Positions 7,560-16,366 of a DNA stretch of 44,121 nucleotides are shown piece by piece (the first letter of the stretch is position 1; every line of letters starts with the position of its first letter). The position numbers were made by a program, and so were the translations under genes. Below the pieces are notes generated by a model. That model was not told the DNA's origin. It made no database searches and saw only the letters and a list, made by a program, of their open reading frames with translations. Origin of the DNA: an uncultured Bacteroidales bacterium (GTDB lineage Bacteria > Bacteroidota > Bacteroidia > Bacteroidales > Bacteroidaceae). The stretch spans positions 1 to 44,121 of the forward strand of contig CACWIN010000010.1 of assembly GCA_902760965.1 (NCBI GenBank), read 5' to 3'.

Positions 7560-9709
7560 CACAAAAACGTTTTTGCGTAAAAAACGCAAAATTCCGCAAT
7601 GCGGCATTGGCCATCATAGCCTTTGCCGCATTGTGGGGTTGTGCAGCCATAGGCAATCCTGACGGAGGTGCGTTCGATGAAACTCCCCCAAAAATAACAG
7701 GCAGCCATCCCAAGAACGGAGCTACTGGAGTAAACTCCAAGAAAGTAAGCATTGACTTTAACGAGTTCATCAAACTAGAGAACCCTAATGACAATGTAAT
7801 TATCTCCCCTCCCCAAATTGAACATCCCGAGGTCAAGGTTACAGGCAAGAAAATACAGGTAGAACTGTTTGATTCTCTCAAGCCCAACACCACCTACTCC
7901 ATAGATTTCTCCGACGGAATAATAGACAACAACGAGGGCAACCAGTTGGGTAATTACTGTTTCCGATTCAGCACCGGCGATGTAATTGACTCTCTTGAAA
8001 TTTCGGGATATGTCCTTAACGCCCAGGACCTTGAGCCCATTAAAGGCATCACTGTAGGTCTTCACAGTGACCTGTCCGACAGTGCATTCCTGACCAAACC
8101 TTTTGAAAGGGTATCACGAACCGATGCCGCCGGTCATTTTAACATCCGCGCCATAGCTCCGGGCAAATACCGCATTTATGCAGTTTCGGATATGGACCAG
8201 ACTTTCAGCTTTTCACAACGTAATGAAAGAATTGCCTGGATGGACTCCGTAATTGTCCCCACTTTTGAGATTGCATACCGCGAGGATACCATTTTTAACG
8301 ACGACGGCTCCGTTGACACCACCTTGCTTGTAAAATATACTCATTTTATGCCCGATGACATAACATTGCTGGCATTCACCCCAACGCCAACAATCCAGTA
8401 TATGAGCAAAGCCGAGCGCGCAACCCATGAAAAATTCACTCTTCAGTTCTCACTTCCGGTTGATTCCATGCCTTTAATAAAGGGCATCAACTTTGACGAG
8501 AATGACGCATACGTTCTCCAGCACAGTGAAAGGTACGACACTCTAACTTTCTGGATGAAAGATTCAACCGTTTACTACAAGGACACCCTGATACTGAGCG
8601 TATCCTATCTGGCAACCGATACTGCCGGTTTGCTTTCCCCTACAACCGACACGCTCAAACTGTCGCCCAAGAAAACCAGGGCAAAAATCCTCAAAGAGCA
8701 AGCCAAGATACGCGAAGAGGATCAGAAACAGTTGGAAAAGAAACTAAAGAAACTGGAAAAAGCAGGTGATTCCCTTGGTATAGTAAAACTGCTCACCCCT
8801 CAAAAGGAGTTCCTTAAATCAACTCTCACATCCGGATCGGGGCTCAATCTTTACAAGGATATTACGCTTCAGTTCACAGAGCCTGTCTCTTTTGTTTCGG
8901 ACTCGGCCTTCCATGTGCAGTTAAAACAGGACACCACATGGCTTGACATTCCTTTTGAGATTGAACAAGACACCCTGAACATTCTTAAATACTCAATTTA
9001 TGCCGAATGGAGGCCCGAAAACACATATCAGATAACCATTGATTCGGCAAGCATAGTAGGATTGTACGGGCTGCACAACGACAAGATTAAAAGCACTCTT
9101 ATATACAGCGAACTGAGCAGATTCAGCAAGATGACCGTAAATGTTGCCAATCCCAAGCCGGGATATACCGTAAATATACTAAACGGTCAAGGACTAGCCG
9201 TGCGCAGTTCAAAACTGGAGAACGGTACAGCCGAGTTCTTCCTGCTAAATCCGTCAACCTATTTCATTTCCATGTTTGATGATGTTAACGGGAATGACAA
9301 ATGGGACAACGGAGAATATGACGAAAAAAGACAGGCCGAAGGAGTGTGGTACATTAACCGCAGCTTTACGCTCAGACCTGACTGGGAACACTCAGTAGAC
9401 TGGAACATAAACGAAATTCCTTTGACGGAACAGAAACCTGAGGCCTTGAGAAAGGTTAAACCCAAAAAGAACGCCAAAGACATCCATCAAAAGAATGTGG
9501 AACGTCTTGAAAAGAAGGCCAAGAATAAAGAATCCGACCTTAAGAAAAAGGAGGAAAAACGCCAGGAGCGCAAAGAACGCCGTGAAAGGGACAAGGAGTA
9601 CCGTGAAAACAGACTTAAAGCCAAGCAGGCACAGATTGACAGCCAGAACGGAACGGATATTCAAGCTGAAAACCAGGATCAGGCTGAAAACGAGAATCAG
9701 GAAAACTAA
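7547..9709 (+). CDS. Ig-like (SbsA/Big_5) domain lipoprotein
   Basis: This large (720-residue) envelope protein has no known substrate. The only plausible start before the signal sequence is GTG 7547, inside the end of fabF. It gives a basic N-terminus, a hydrophobic stretch (19-31) and a lipobox ending in LWGC with Cys32. Residues about 43-140 form a Big_5/SbsA Ig-like domain (DETPPKITGSHPKNGATGV). About 150-225 looks like a carboxypeptidase-regulatory fold (ISGYVLNAQDLEPIKGI ... GKYRIYAVSD). The middle holds further beta-rich segments, and residues about 640-700 are extremely Lys/Glu/Arg-rich, probably helical. Similar lipoproteins are widespread and uncharacterised in Bacteroidota. It converges on the - strand gene ending at 9712, with 2 nt between. 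Confidence 0.8.
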   Translation: MHRLTQKRFCVKNAKFRNAALAIIAFAALWGCAAIGNPDGGAFDETPPKITGSHPKNGATGVNSKKVSIDFNEFIKLENPNDNVIISPPQIEHPEVKVTGKKIQVELFDSLKPNTTYSIDFSDGIIDNNEGNQLGNYCFRFSTGDVIDSLEISGYVLNAQDLEPIKGITVGLHSDLSDSAFLTKPFERVSRTDAAGHFNIRAIAPGKYRIYAVSDMDQTFSFSQRNERIAWMDSVIVPTFEIAYREDTIFNDDGSVDTTLLVKYTHFMPDDITLLAFTPTPTIQYMSKAERATHEKFTLQFSLPVDSMPLIKGINFDENDAYVLQHSERYDTLTFWMKDSTVYYKDTLILSVSYLATDTAGLLSPTTDTLKLSPKKTRAKILKEQAKIREEDQKQLEKKLKKLEKAGDSLGIVKLLTPQKEFLKSTLTSGSGLNLYKDITLQFTEPVSFVSDSAFHVQLKQDTTWLDIPFEIEQDTLNILKYSIYAEWRPENTYQITIDSASIVGLYGLHNDKIKSTLIYSELSRFSKMTVNVANPKPGYTVNILNGQGLAVRSSKLENGTAEFFLLNPSTYFISMFDDVNGNDKWDNGEYDEKRQAEGVWYINRSFTLRPDWEHSVDWNINEIPLTEQKPEALRKVKPKKNAKDIHQKNVERLEKKAKNKESDLKKKEEKRQERKERRERDKEYRENRLKAKQAQIDSQNGTDIQAENQDQAENENQEN
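7563..7604 (+). other. Two adjacent hairpins at the fabF/lipoprotein junction
   Basis: TTTTGCGT (7571-7578) pairs perfectly with ACGCAAAA (7584-7591) across a 5-A loop. CCGCA (7594-7598) then pairs with TGCGG (7600-7604) around one base. A 12-bp palindrome AAAAACGTTTTT (7563-7574) overlaps the first. All lie 4-45 nt after the fabF stop, within the first 20 codons of the lipoprotein gene. Confidence 0.65.
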
Positions 9710-9711
9710 GT

Positions 9712-11532
9712 TCAGGATTCAATATTCCTGCGCCAAACGTTCAGGAAATTCTGACCCCATACAAGAGACAGGTCTTGGTCACTGAGCCCCTGAGCCATAA
9801 GCCTGCATGTCAACCTTGTGAACCAGGATGCATCCTCAAGACCAGGCAATCCGCCGCCGCCGTCAAAATCGGACCCTATACCTACGTGATCCACGCCCAT
9901 TACCTCTATCATGTGCATTATATGGCGGACTGCGTCATCAATAGTGGCGTTACCGCCTTTCTTAAGGAACCCGCTGTACAGGCAAACCTGAGCTACGCCT
10001 CCGCTTTCCGAAAGGGCCCGCATCTGCTCATCGGTCAGGTTACGGGTATGGTCACAAAGGGCGCGGCTGGATGAGTGTGAACATATTATGGGTTTGGTAC
10101 TGCACTCCAAAGCATCCCAGAAACTCTTTTCGGATGCATGTGACAGGTCAACCATCATACCCACCTTGTTCATTCTGGCTACAACTTTACGGCCAAAATC
10201 AGAAAGTCCGTTATGTTCATTATTACCCTTATGTGAGTCACATATATCGTTGTCACCGTTATGGCAAAGAGTCATGTATGCAACTCCGCGCTTGCGGAAG
10301 CGGTCAACGTTATCCACATCAAGACCTACGGCATAACCGTTCTCTATTCCCTTTACAACCGATTTAATTCCATTGAACTTGTTCTGCCACAACTGGGCAG
10401 GTGTAGTTGCAATGGCGGCAAAACCTGCACACTCGCCTATCCGTTCATCTATGAGCGACAGCAGACGGTCAGCCTTGGCTACAGCGGCCTTAAGTGACTG
10501 CTCATCACGTTCATGCTGTTTAAGGTATGCCACCATAAAACTTGTATCCAGACGACCGCAGGTCATCTTTTGCAAGTCAACCAGAGGATTATAGCTGAAT
10601 GTAGGACTGCCATCGGGCGACGGTTCGCCTACATACTCATACTCCACGGTCACACCAGGATTCTTCTGGTAAAAATGAGCCCCCTTGTCAAAGAACATGG
10701 GACTGTCACAGTGGCTGTCCAGTATCAGTGTCCTTTTGTGCAGTTCTTTTGCCCTCCTGTACAGTCCGGCCTGCTCAGTAAGCCAACCGAATATTGGCAT
10801 CATGGTACGGTCATTCTCAAGCAGGAAACACTCCGGATGCCACTGAACTCCCAAGATAGGACGGAATGCGGTTGACTCCATACCCTCTATTATGCCGTCG
10901 GGTGCCACAGCGGTTACACGGAATCCCTGCGGAACCTCCTTTACAGCCTGATGATGAAAAGAATTGACAGCAAGTGTCTCCTTTTTGAATAACTGATACA
11001 GCAGGGAGTCTTTTTCAAGCTGAACGTTATGCGAAGGCAGACCACGTGCTATGGTCTGGCTATGCTCAATGCTCTCCCTGTCATGCTGAGTCCTGATATC
11101 CTGATACAACTTGCCGCCAAGAGCAGCTGCCAGGATCTGTATTCCCCGGCAAATGCCCAATATGGGAATCTGACGGTCAACGGCCAAACGTACCAAAAGC
11201 AACTCCTGTGCATCACGGCGTGGATTAACGGATACGCAATCAAGAGCTTCCTCACGCAGATAGTCCGGGTCTATGTCGGCCCCGCCAGACAGAACTATTC
11301 CGTCAAGAGAGTCAAGCAAAGAGACCAGCGCCTCCTGGTTATCATAAGGAGGAATGACCACGGGGGTTCCTCCGGCCTCCAATACAGACATATAATAGCC
11401 CTGAGCCAGAGTACAGTCACCCTCCCTGAAATTACCGCTTATACCTATAACCGGAGCGTGAAAGCCCAATACATCGGTACCTGAATCCATCTTGCGGACC
11501 AGGTTGTCAAGCACGTCAGCCTTTTTGAACAT
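9712..11532 (-). CDS. Fused gamma-glutamyl hydrolase (C26) and membrane-type dipeptidase (M19)
   Basis: One 606-residue polypeptide joins two hydrolases. Residues about 25-250 are a class I amidotransferase-like peptidase C26 (PuuD/gamma-glutamyl-GABA hydrolase type) with nucleophile Cys128 in LGICRGIQI and His232/Glu234 in GVQWHPE. Residues about 262-606 are a peptidase M19 (renal dipeptidase) with its zinc set intact: His274/Asp276 (DSHCD), Glu397 (GIENG), His465 (VDLSHAS), His486 (CSHSSS) and Asp555 (GSDFDG). No signal peptide is present, so it is cytosolic. A plausible role is sequential cleavage of gamma-glutamyl di/tripeptides. Its ATG overlaps the Lrp-type regulator's stop (TAATG), so both are translated together. 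Confidence 0.92.
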   Translation of the reverse strand: MFKKADVLDNLVRKMDSGTDVLGFHAPVIGISGNFREGDCTLAQGYYMSVLEAGGTPVVIPPYDNQEALVSLLDSLDGIVLSGGADIDPDYLREEALDCVSVNPRRDAQELLLVRLAVDRQIPILGICRGIQILAAALGGKLYQDIRTQHDRESIEHSQTIARGLPSHNVQLEKDSLLYQLFKKETLAVNSFHHQAVKEVPQGFRVTAVAPDGIIEGMESTAFRPILGVQWHPECFLLENDRTMMPIFGWLTEQAGLYRRAKELHKRTLILDSHCDSPMFFDKGAHFYQKNPGVTVEYEYVGEPSPDGSPTFSYNPLVDLQKMTCGRLDTSFMVAYLKQHERDEQSLKAAVAKADRLLSLIDERIGECAGFAAIATTPAQLWQNKFNGIKSVVKGIENGYAVGLDVDNVDRFRKRGVAYMTLCHNGDNDICDSHKGNNEHNGLSDFGRKVVARMNKVGMMVDLSHASEKSFWDALECSTKPIICSHSSSRALCDHTRNLTDEQMRALSESGGVAQVCLYSGFLKKGGNATIDDAVRHIMHMIEVMGVDHVGIGSDFDGGGGLPGLEDASWFTRLTCRLMAQGLSDQDLSLVWGQNFLNVWRRNIES

Positions 11533-12017
11533 TATTCTATGATTGGAATCTCTTTCTTTATGCTCTCGTCGAGCGAAATAAGAGTCTCTGTTGCCGTAAC
11601 ACCCTTGATTTCCTGGATGCGGCCGTTGATCAGCTCCATAAGATGAGAGTTGTCACGGGCATACAGTTTTATCATCATTGTGTAACGGCCGGTGGTAAAG
11701 TGGCTCTCAACCACCTCCGGAATCTGGTCCAGCTCCGCAACCACCTGATGGTACATGGATCCTTTTTCGAGTGTCAGGCCCACGTATGTACATGTGTTGT
11801 AACCAATGCTACGGGGATTCACATGATATCCCGAACCGGTTATTACACCGTCATCAAACATACGCTGTACACGTTGGTGTATGGCTGCACGTGATACTCC
11901 ACACTGAAGAGCTACATCCCTGAACGGGATTCTTGCATTCTGCGAAATGATACCCAGTATCTTCCTGTCAAGCGAGTCCATCCTTTCTGATCCTGTAATT
12001 GGTTTCTTGGCGTTCAT
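11532..12017 (-). CDS. Lrp/AsnC family transcriptional regulator
   Basis: This feast/famine-type DNA-binding regulator has 161 residues from the start chosen here (MNAKKPITG). A longer frame begins at 12068, but the -7 box at 12064-12057 lies inside it and favours the shorter form. The N-terminal winged helix-turn-helix is LDRKILGIISQNARIPFRDVALQ followed by the recognition helix SRAAIHQRVQRMFDDGVI. The C-terminal RAM domain (YVGLTLEKGS ... TETLISLDESI) binds amino acids and drives oligomerisation in this family. It is directly coupled to the fused peptidase gene, so a gamma-glutamyl peptide or free amino acid is a likely effector. Confidence 0.92.
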   Translation of the reverse strand: MNAKKPITGSERMDSLDRKILGIISQNARIPFRDVALQCGVSRAAIHQRVQRMFDDGVITGSGYHVNPRSIGYNTCTYVGLTLEKGSMYHQVVAELDQIPEVVESHFTTGRYTMMIKLYARDNSHLMELINGRIQEIKGVTATETLISLDESIKKEIPIIE

Positions 12018-12056
12018 ATTGTTAGCAATAAATCTTATTTCGACAATAATATCCAT

Positions 12057-12064
12057 CAAATGTA
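12057..12064 (-). promoter_or_regulatory. -7 box upstream of the Lrp-family regulator
   Basis: On the minus strand this reads TACATTTG, a full TAnnTTTG match. No TTTG occurs at the ideal distance (nearest is 25 nt up), so the -33 part is weak or the site is regulated. The predicted transcript start is near 12050, 33 nt before the chosen ATG. Confidence 0.5.
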
Positions 12065-12102
12065 GCAACTATTTCTTTCCGTTGGACCGCAAAAGGTAAC
12101 AA

Positions 12103-12142
12103 ATTGACAAAAAACAAGAAAAGCGGCCATAAAGACCGCTTT
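12103..12142 (-). terminator. Intrinsic terminator of the FKBP gene
   Basis: On the minus strand, AAAGCGG/CCGCTTT (12142-12136 with 12126-12120) forms a 7-bp stem, followed by TTTTCTTGTTTTTTG. It lies 24 nt after the FKBP stop and separates it from the downstream regulator. Confidence 0.78.
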
Positions 12143-12165
12143 CCATGACTCATTATGATGTAATA

Positions 12166-13011
12166 TCAATAAACTTTTACAAGCTCTACATCAAACACAA
12201 GTGCTGCAAAGGGAGGTATGTCACCCTGGCCGCGCTCGCCGTAAGCAAGTTCCGAAGGAATGTAGAATCTGTACTTGTCACCTTCGCTCATAAGCTGAAG
12301 ACCCTCGGTCCAACCCTTGATCAGGCCTGACAGTGTGAATCTGTAGGGCTCCTTTGACTCGTCATAAACCTCACCGTCAATAGATGCGCATTTGTAACGG
12401 ACTTCAATATCACTTGATTCCACCGGCTTTTTTCCACCAGCACCAAGTTTTACAACCTCATACAGAAGGCCACTCTCGGTCTTGAACACGTTCTCCTCGT
12501 GTGATTTCTTTTCAAGGAATTCCTCACCCTCTATGCGTACCCTGTCAAAAGCCTTCTGGCTAAGATAGTTGTAGAGACGGTTTGATGTTTCATCGGCCTC
12601 CTCGAATGACATGATTTTCCAGTTCTCGGTCATACCGTCATTGAAACCGCTAAGATAGTTGCTCTTGTTAAAGGTCTCACCTGCGCCGAACAGAGTTGTG
12701 CTCAGAGCCTCAAAGGCCTGTGACATCTCCTGGCAACCTATCTCATAACCCAAAGCGTAAGCCAGTTTGGCCTTGTCCTCAGGATCATTGGCAGCATCAA
12801 GGAAGCCCTTCATGAATTGCTTCATTGTAACAGAGTCAATAATATCCTCAGGGAGCTGGTTCTTGTAAACGCGGACAGCACGTCCCATACCTATTGAGTA
12901 AGAGATAGTGTCCTTAACATCATTCATAGTCACCTTGCCGGTTCCGGTTCCACCGCAGGATGTAATGACTGCAACTGTCATGCAAGCCATCAGAACATTA
13001 AGTTTTTTCAT
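12166..13011 (-). CDS. FKBP-type peptidyl-prolyl isomerase lipoprotein
   Basis: This 281-residue lipoprotein chaperone catalyses proline cis-trans isomerisation in the periplasm. The signal peptide ends in a lipobox, VITSC, with Cys19. Residues about 30-160 are the helical FKBP_N dimerisation region seen in FkpA/Mip (TISYSIGMGRAVR, AYALGYEIG). Residues about 185-281 are the FKBP domain, with VRYKCASIDGEVYDES, GLIKGWTEGLQLMSEG and the ending IPSELAYGERG ... LVFDVELV. Key pocket residues of the family (Tyr, Asp, Trp, Tyr) appear in place. It is a single-gene transcript with its own promoter and terminator. Confidence 0.93.
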   Translation of the reverse strand: MKKLNVLMACMTVAVITSCGGTGTGKVTMNDVKDTISYSIGMGRAVRVYKNQLPEDIIDSVTMKQFMKGFLDAANDPEDKAKLAYALGYEIGCQEMSQAFEALSTTLFGAGETFNKSNYLSGFNDGMTENWKIMSFEEADETSNRLYNYLSQKAFDRVRIEGEEFLEKKSHEENVFKTESGLLYEVVKLGAGGKKPVESSDIEVRYKCASIDGEVYDESKEPYRFTLSGLIKGWTEGLQLMSEGDKYRFYIPSELAYGERGQGDIPPFAALVFDVELVKVY

Positions 13012-13055
13012 TTCCTTTTTTATTTGTTAAATACCTGTTTTCTAAAAATTTTGTG

Positions 13056-13063
13056 CAAATGTA
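13056..13063 (-). promoter_or_regulatory. -7 box of the FKBP gene
   Basis: The minus strand reads TACATTTG, a full -7 match, 45 nt upstream of the ATG. The -33 element is not obvious at 19-21 nt. Confidence 0.5.
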
Positions 13064-13124
13064 GTGCTTTTTTCAAAGTTAGCCATACAACCAACCTCTT
13101 TATTGCACAAACAGAACCTTCCCA

Positions 13125-13156
13125 TTTGTGTTATACCGAAAAATGCAGTAATTTTG
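13125..13156 (+). promoter_or_regulatory. Promoter of the nucleoside kinase-rpoN operon
   Basis: TTTG (13125-13128), exactly 20 nt, then TAATTTTG (13149-13156) is a full consensus Bacteroidota vegetative promoter. The ATG follows 21 nt later. Confidence 0.85.
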
Positions 13157-13177
13157 AGACTCTAAATTAAACTAGGT

Positions 13178-14842
13178 ATGGAAATCTACTGCATCAATAA
13201 CAAAAAGACTGAGAGTTTCAATCCCGGAGTCACTTTTACCCAGATATTCAATACGCTTAAAATAACCCTGCGAGGCTGCCCCATGTGCGTTTACGCCAAC
13301 GGCAAGGTAATGGATATGGAGGCAAAAGTGTATGAGGACTGTGACGTGGAGTTTCTTGATGCTACCACCAGCACCGGAGCGCGCTCATGTCTGTTGGGAC
13401 TTGTATTTGTTCTTTACAAAGCTATAACCGAACTGTACCCTGGAGGCAGGATTAGAGTTTCAAATGCCATATCCAAGGGATTCTACTGCCCTGTGGAGAT
13501 TGGACGCGACCTGACCGATGAAGACGTGACCATGATAAGCGAACGCATGGGCAGCATTATAGGCCGCTCAATTCCGTTTGTCAAGCATACCGCCCACACT
13601 AAAGAGGTGGCCGATATCATGGAAAAATCGGGACGCAAGGATTCGGCCCGCCTGCTTAGGAGCATAGGTACAATTTACAGCAGTTACTATACTTTGGAAG
13701 AGTTGCCGGATTGGTTCTTTGGCGTATTGCCGCCCCATACCGGCTGCCTTAAGGTTTTCGGTCTGGAGCCAATGTCGGGAGGAGTCCTTGTACGTCTGCC
13801 TGACAAGCATAACCCGGATCAGCTGGAGCCAATGATACGTCAGGACAAGATGTTCGGCATATTCAAGGAGCACCACGACTGGATGAGGATTCTTGGCTTT
13901 TCCACCCTTGGAAAACTTAACGAAGCCATTGCAAAGGGCCAGACCAACATGATCATAAATGTGGCCGAGGCACTCCAGTCACAAAAGATAGTGCATATTG
14001 CCGACCAGATTGTAAAAAGACGCAATGAGGGCAAGGGACTTAAGCTGATCATGGTTTCGGGACCGTCATCATCGGGCAAGACCACATTCAGCAAAAGACT
14101 CATGGTACAGTTGCTGGCTCAAGGACTTACCCCAAAGGTCCTCTCGCTCGATGACTATTTCCTGGACCGTGACCACACTCCGCTTGATGAAAACGGAGAA
14201 CATGACTTTGAGTCACTGTACGCAATAGACCTGCCGTTCTTTAACGAGCAGCTTAAAGACCTTCTTTCTGGCAAAAGCATCAGGCCGCCCCGTTTCAATT
14301 TCAAGAAAGGCGGAATACGTGAGTTTACCGAACCCGAGATGAGTCTTGGCGAGAACGACGTGCTTCTGATTGAAGGAATACACGCCCTTAATCCGGACCT
14401 TATGCCCGATATTCCGGCCGAAAGACGTTTCCTGATTTATGTGTCTGCCCTTACAAGCATACGCATAGACCAGCACAACTATATCCCCACAACCGACAAC
14501 CGTCTGCTGCGCCGTATAACACGCGACCACAAATACCGCAGCTACTCCGCTCAGGATACCATCGGGCGCTGGGCATCGGTCCGCGCCGGCGAGGAAAAGT
14601 GGATATTCCCATATCAGGAAAATGCCGATGCCATGTTCAATTCGGCCATGATATTTGAGATTGCGGTCATTAAGGATATGGTCGCTCCTATCCTGGAGGA
14701 GGTTCCCGAGGACAGTCCTCAGTATGCCAAGGCATGCCAGCTCAAGGATTTCCTTAAGCTGTTCCGCACCATTCCAAGCCAGAACCTGCCGCCCACATCG
14801 CTGGTTCGCGAATTTATTGGAGGCAGCAGTTTCCACTATTAA
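13178..14842 (+). CDS. Nucleoside kinase (uridine kinase-like) with ThrRS-type N-terminal domains
   Basis: This 554-residue protein pairs a TGS-like domain (about 1-65) and a ThrRS second-additional-domain-like region (about 70-240) with a phosphoribulokinase/uridine-kinase domain. The Walker A loop GPSSSGKTTFSKR starts at about residue 293, and the lid and DQHNYIPTTDNRLLRRI stretch are typical of this family. It probably phosphorylates a nucleoside with ATP. The role of the tRNA-synthetase-like part is unknown. It leads a long + strand run of housekeeping genes, with rpoN 10 nt downstream. Confidence 0.9.
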   Translation: MEIYCINNKKTESFNPGVTFTQIFNTLKITLRGCPMCVYANGKVMDMEAKVYEDCDVEFLDATTSTGARSCLLGLVFVLYKAITELYPGGRIRVSNAISKGFYCPVEIGRDLTDEDVTMISERMGSIIGRSIPFVKHTAHTKEVADIMEKSGRKDSARLLRSIGTIYSSYYTLEELPDWFFGVLPPHTGCLKVFGLEPMSGGVLVRLPDKHNPDQLEPMIRQDKMFGIFKEHHDWMRILGFSTLGKLNEAIAKGQTNMIINVAEALQSQKIVHIADQIVKRRNEGKGLKLIMVSGPSSSGKTTFSKRLMVQLLAQGLTPKVLSLDDYFLDRDHTPLDENGEHDFESLYAIDLPFFNEQLKDLLSGKSIRPPRFNFKKGGIREFTEPEMSLGENDVLLIEGIHALNPDLMPDIPAERRFLIYVSALTSIRIDQHNYIPTTDNRLLRRITRDHKYRSYSAQDTIGRWASVRAGEEKWIFPYQENADAMFNSAMIFEIAVIKDMVAPILEEVPEDSPQYAKACQLKDFLKLFRTIPSQNLPPTSLVREFIGGSSFHY

Positions 14843-14852
14843 ACAATCGTAA

Positions 14853-16325
14853 ATGGCTGAGCAGTCAAATATACAGACTCAAATACAGACCCAGTCACAG
14901 GTCCAGATCCAGACCTTGTCACCCCAGCAGGTGCTCGAGGCCAGGCTGCTTGCCCTGTCCACACTGGAGCTGGAAGAGCATGTACGCTCCGAAATCAATG
15001 ACAACCCCGCCCTTGACGACGGCACCTCAGAACCGCTGTCACAGGATGCTGAAACAACAGAACCTGATGATGAACTCTATGATGAAGGCGCTGATGATTA
15101 CCGTGATGACAGGTCCGGTTCTGATGACTGGAATGATGACGATGATGACTGGTATGACCGCTCAGACAGGGGAATGTCAGGCACGGTAGCCGATGTACCC
15201 TTGGCTGACACACGCTCTTTCTATGACCTGCTCTACGAACAACTGCGCGAACAGGATCTGACCGAGCGCCAGATGAAGATTGCGCTCTACATAATAGGTT
15301 CCATTGACAATGACGGTCTGCTTGACAAAGACGTGCAGGCCATATCTGATGACCTGGCTTTCTATCATGACCTTGACGCCTCAACTGATGAGATTGAGCA
15401 GGTTCTCAAGGTTATTCAGGATTTTGACCCCGCAGGTATTGGGGCGCGTAATCTGCAGGAGTGCCTGTTGATACAGATCCGCCGCAAGGAGGATTCTCCT
15501 TTAAAGGCGCTTCAGGAAAAGGTCATCTCAACCATGTTTGATGAATTCACCCACAAGCGTTGGGACAAGATATCGGCCCGTCTTGGCATAGACAAGGACA
15601 AAACCGACGCAGTGATTGCAGAACTTGTAAAACTGAATCCGCGTCCCGGCAGTTCACTTGGTGAGACAGTTGGGCACAGCCGTCAGCACATTGTCCCTGA
15701 TTTCATTCTGGAGAACTATGACGGTGATATTTCATTTACTCTGAACAACGGCAACATACCCCAACTCCATGTGAGCCGCGAGTATTCCGATATGCTTGAC
15801 CGCCAGATAAAAGGAGGAAACAGCAACCAGCGTGATGCCGCTCTCTACATAAAGCGCAAACTTGACTCAGCCAAAGGATTCATTCAAGCTCTGCACCAGA
15901 GAGAAGTGACCCTGACCCGCACCATGCAGGCCATAATTGACATGCAGCGACCGTTCTTTACTGAAGGTGATGATACCCTGCTCAAACCCATGATCCTGAA
16001 AGATGTTGCAGAGAAAACGGGTTATGACATTTCAACCATCTCACGTGTTACGAGCGGCAAATATGTGCAGACCAACTTCGGTACATTCCCGCTCAAGGCA
16101 TTCTTTACTGACGGCGTCAAGACCAGCAGCGGTGAGGAGGTTTCAGTAAAGGAGATACACCGCATACTGCGTGAGGTTACTGATGCCGAGGATCATGCCA
16201 ATCCGTTGACTGATGAGCAACTGGCCGACATGCTGGCTGAGCGGGGATTCAAGGTGGCCCGACGCACCGTAGCCAAGTACCGCGAACAGATTGGCATCCC
16301 GGTAGCAAGAATGCGTAAAAGCTAA
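14853..16325 (+). CDS. rpoN: RNA polymerase sigma-54 factor
   Basis: Sigma-54 (490 residues) directs RNA polymerase to -24/-12 promoters that need AAA+ activators. Region I (about 1-50) is the Gln/Thr-rich Bacteroidota version (QTLSPQQVLEARLLALSTLELEE). Region II (about 55-110) is an unusually long Asp-rich linker, densest around WNDDDDDWYD. The core-binding domain and HTH follow (ITLKDVAEKTG-like segment, DISTISRVTSGKY). The RpoN box ARRTVAKYRE is complete at about residues 468-478. No sigma-54 activator is present in the window. purE starts 41 nt later, after a short run of GCCAAC repeats. Confidence 0.96.
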   Translation: MAEQSNIQTQIQTQSQVQIQTLSPQQVLEARLLALSTLELEEHVRSEINDNPALDDGTSEPLSQDAETTEPDDELYDEGADDYRDDRSGSDDWNDDDDDWYDRSDRGMSGTVADVPLADTRSFYDLLYEQLREQDLTERQMKIALYIIGSIDNDGLLDKDVQAISDDLAFYHDLDASTDEIEQVLKVIQDFDPAGIGARNLQECLLIQIRRKEDSPLKALQEKVISTMFDEFTHKRWDKISARLGIDKDKTDAVIAELVKLNPRPGSSLGETVGHSRQHIVPDFILENYDGDISFTLNNGNIPQLHVSREYSDMLDRQIKGGNSNQRDAALYIKRKLDSAKGFIQALHQREVTLTRTMQAIIDMQRPFFTEGDDTLLKPMILKDVAEKTGYDISTISRVTSGKYVQTNFGTFPLKAFFTDGVKTSSGEEVSVKEIHRILREVTDAEDHANPLTDEQLADMLAERGFKVARRTVAKYREQIGIPVARMRKS

Positions 16326-16366
16326 ACCCAAAGCCAACGCCAACGCCAAAGTATAAAAGTATATAT

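Noticed and set aside
7547..7607. Alternative TTG start at 7607 for the Ig-like lipoprotein
   Set aside because: It would remove the basic N-terminal part of the signal peptide; the GTG at 7547 keeps a normal lipoprotein signal.
11029..11484. 151-codon + strand frame over the peptidase fusion
   Set aside because: It lies wholly within a well-supported gene with catalytic motifs and has no promoter, so it is a shadow frame.
14995..15384. Antisense reading frame of 129 codons over rpoN
   Set aside because: It is the shadow of the Asp-rich linker (GAT/GAC runs give long open frames on the other strand) and has no start or promoter signal of its own.
16326..16366. GCCAAC tandem run between rpoN and purE as a repeat element
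   Set aside because: Only two to three short copies occur in 41 nt, which is too little to call a functional repeat.
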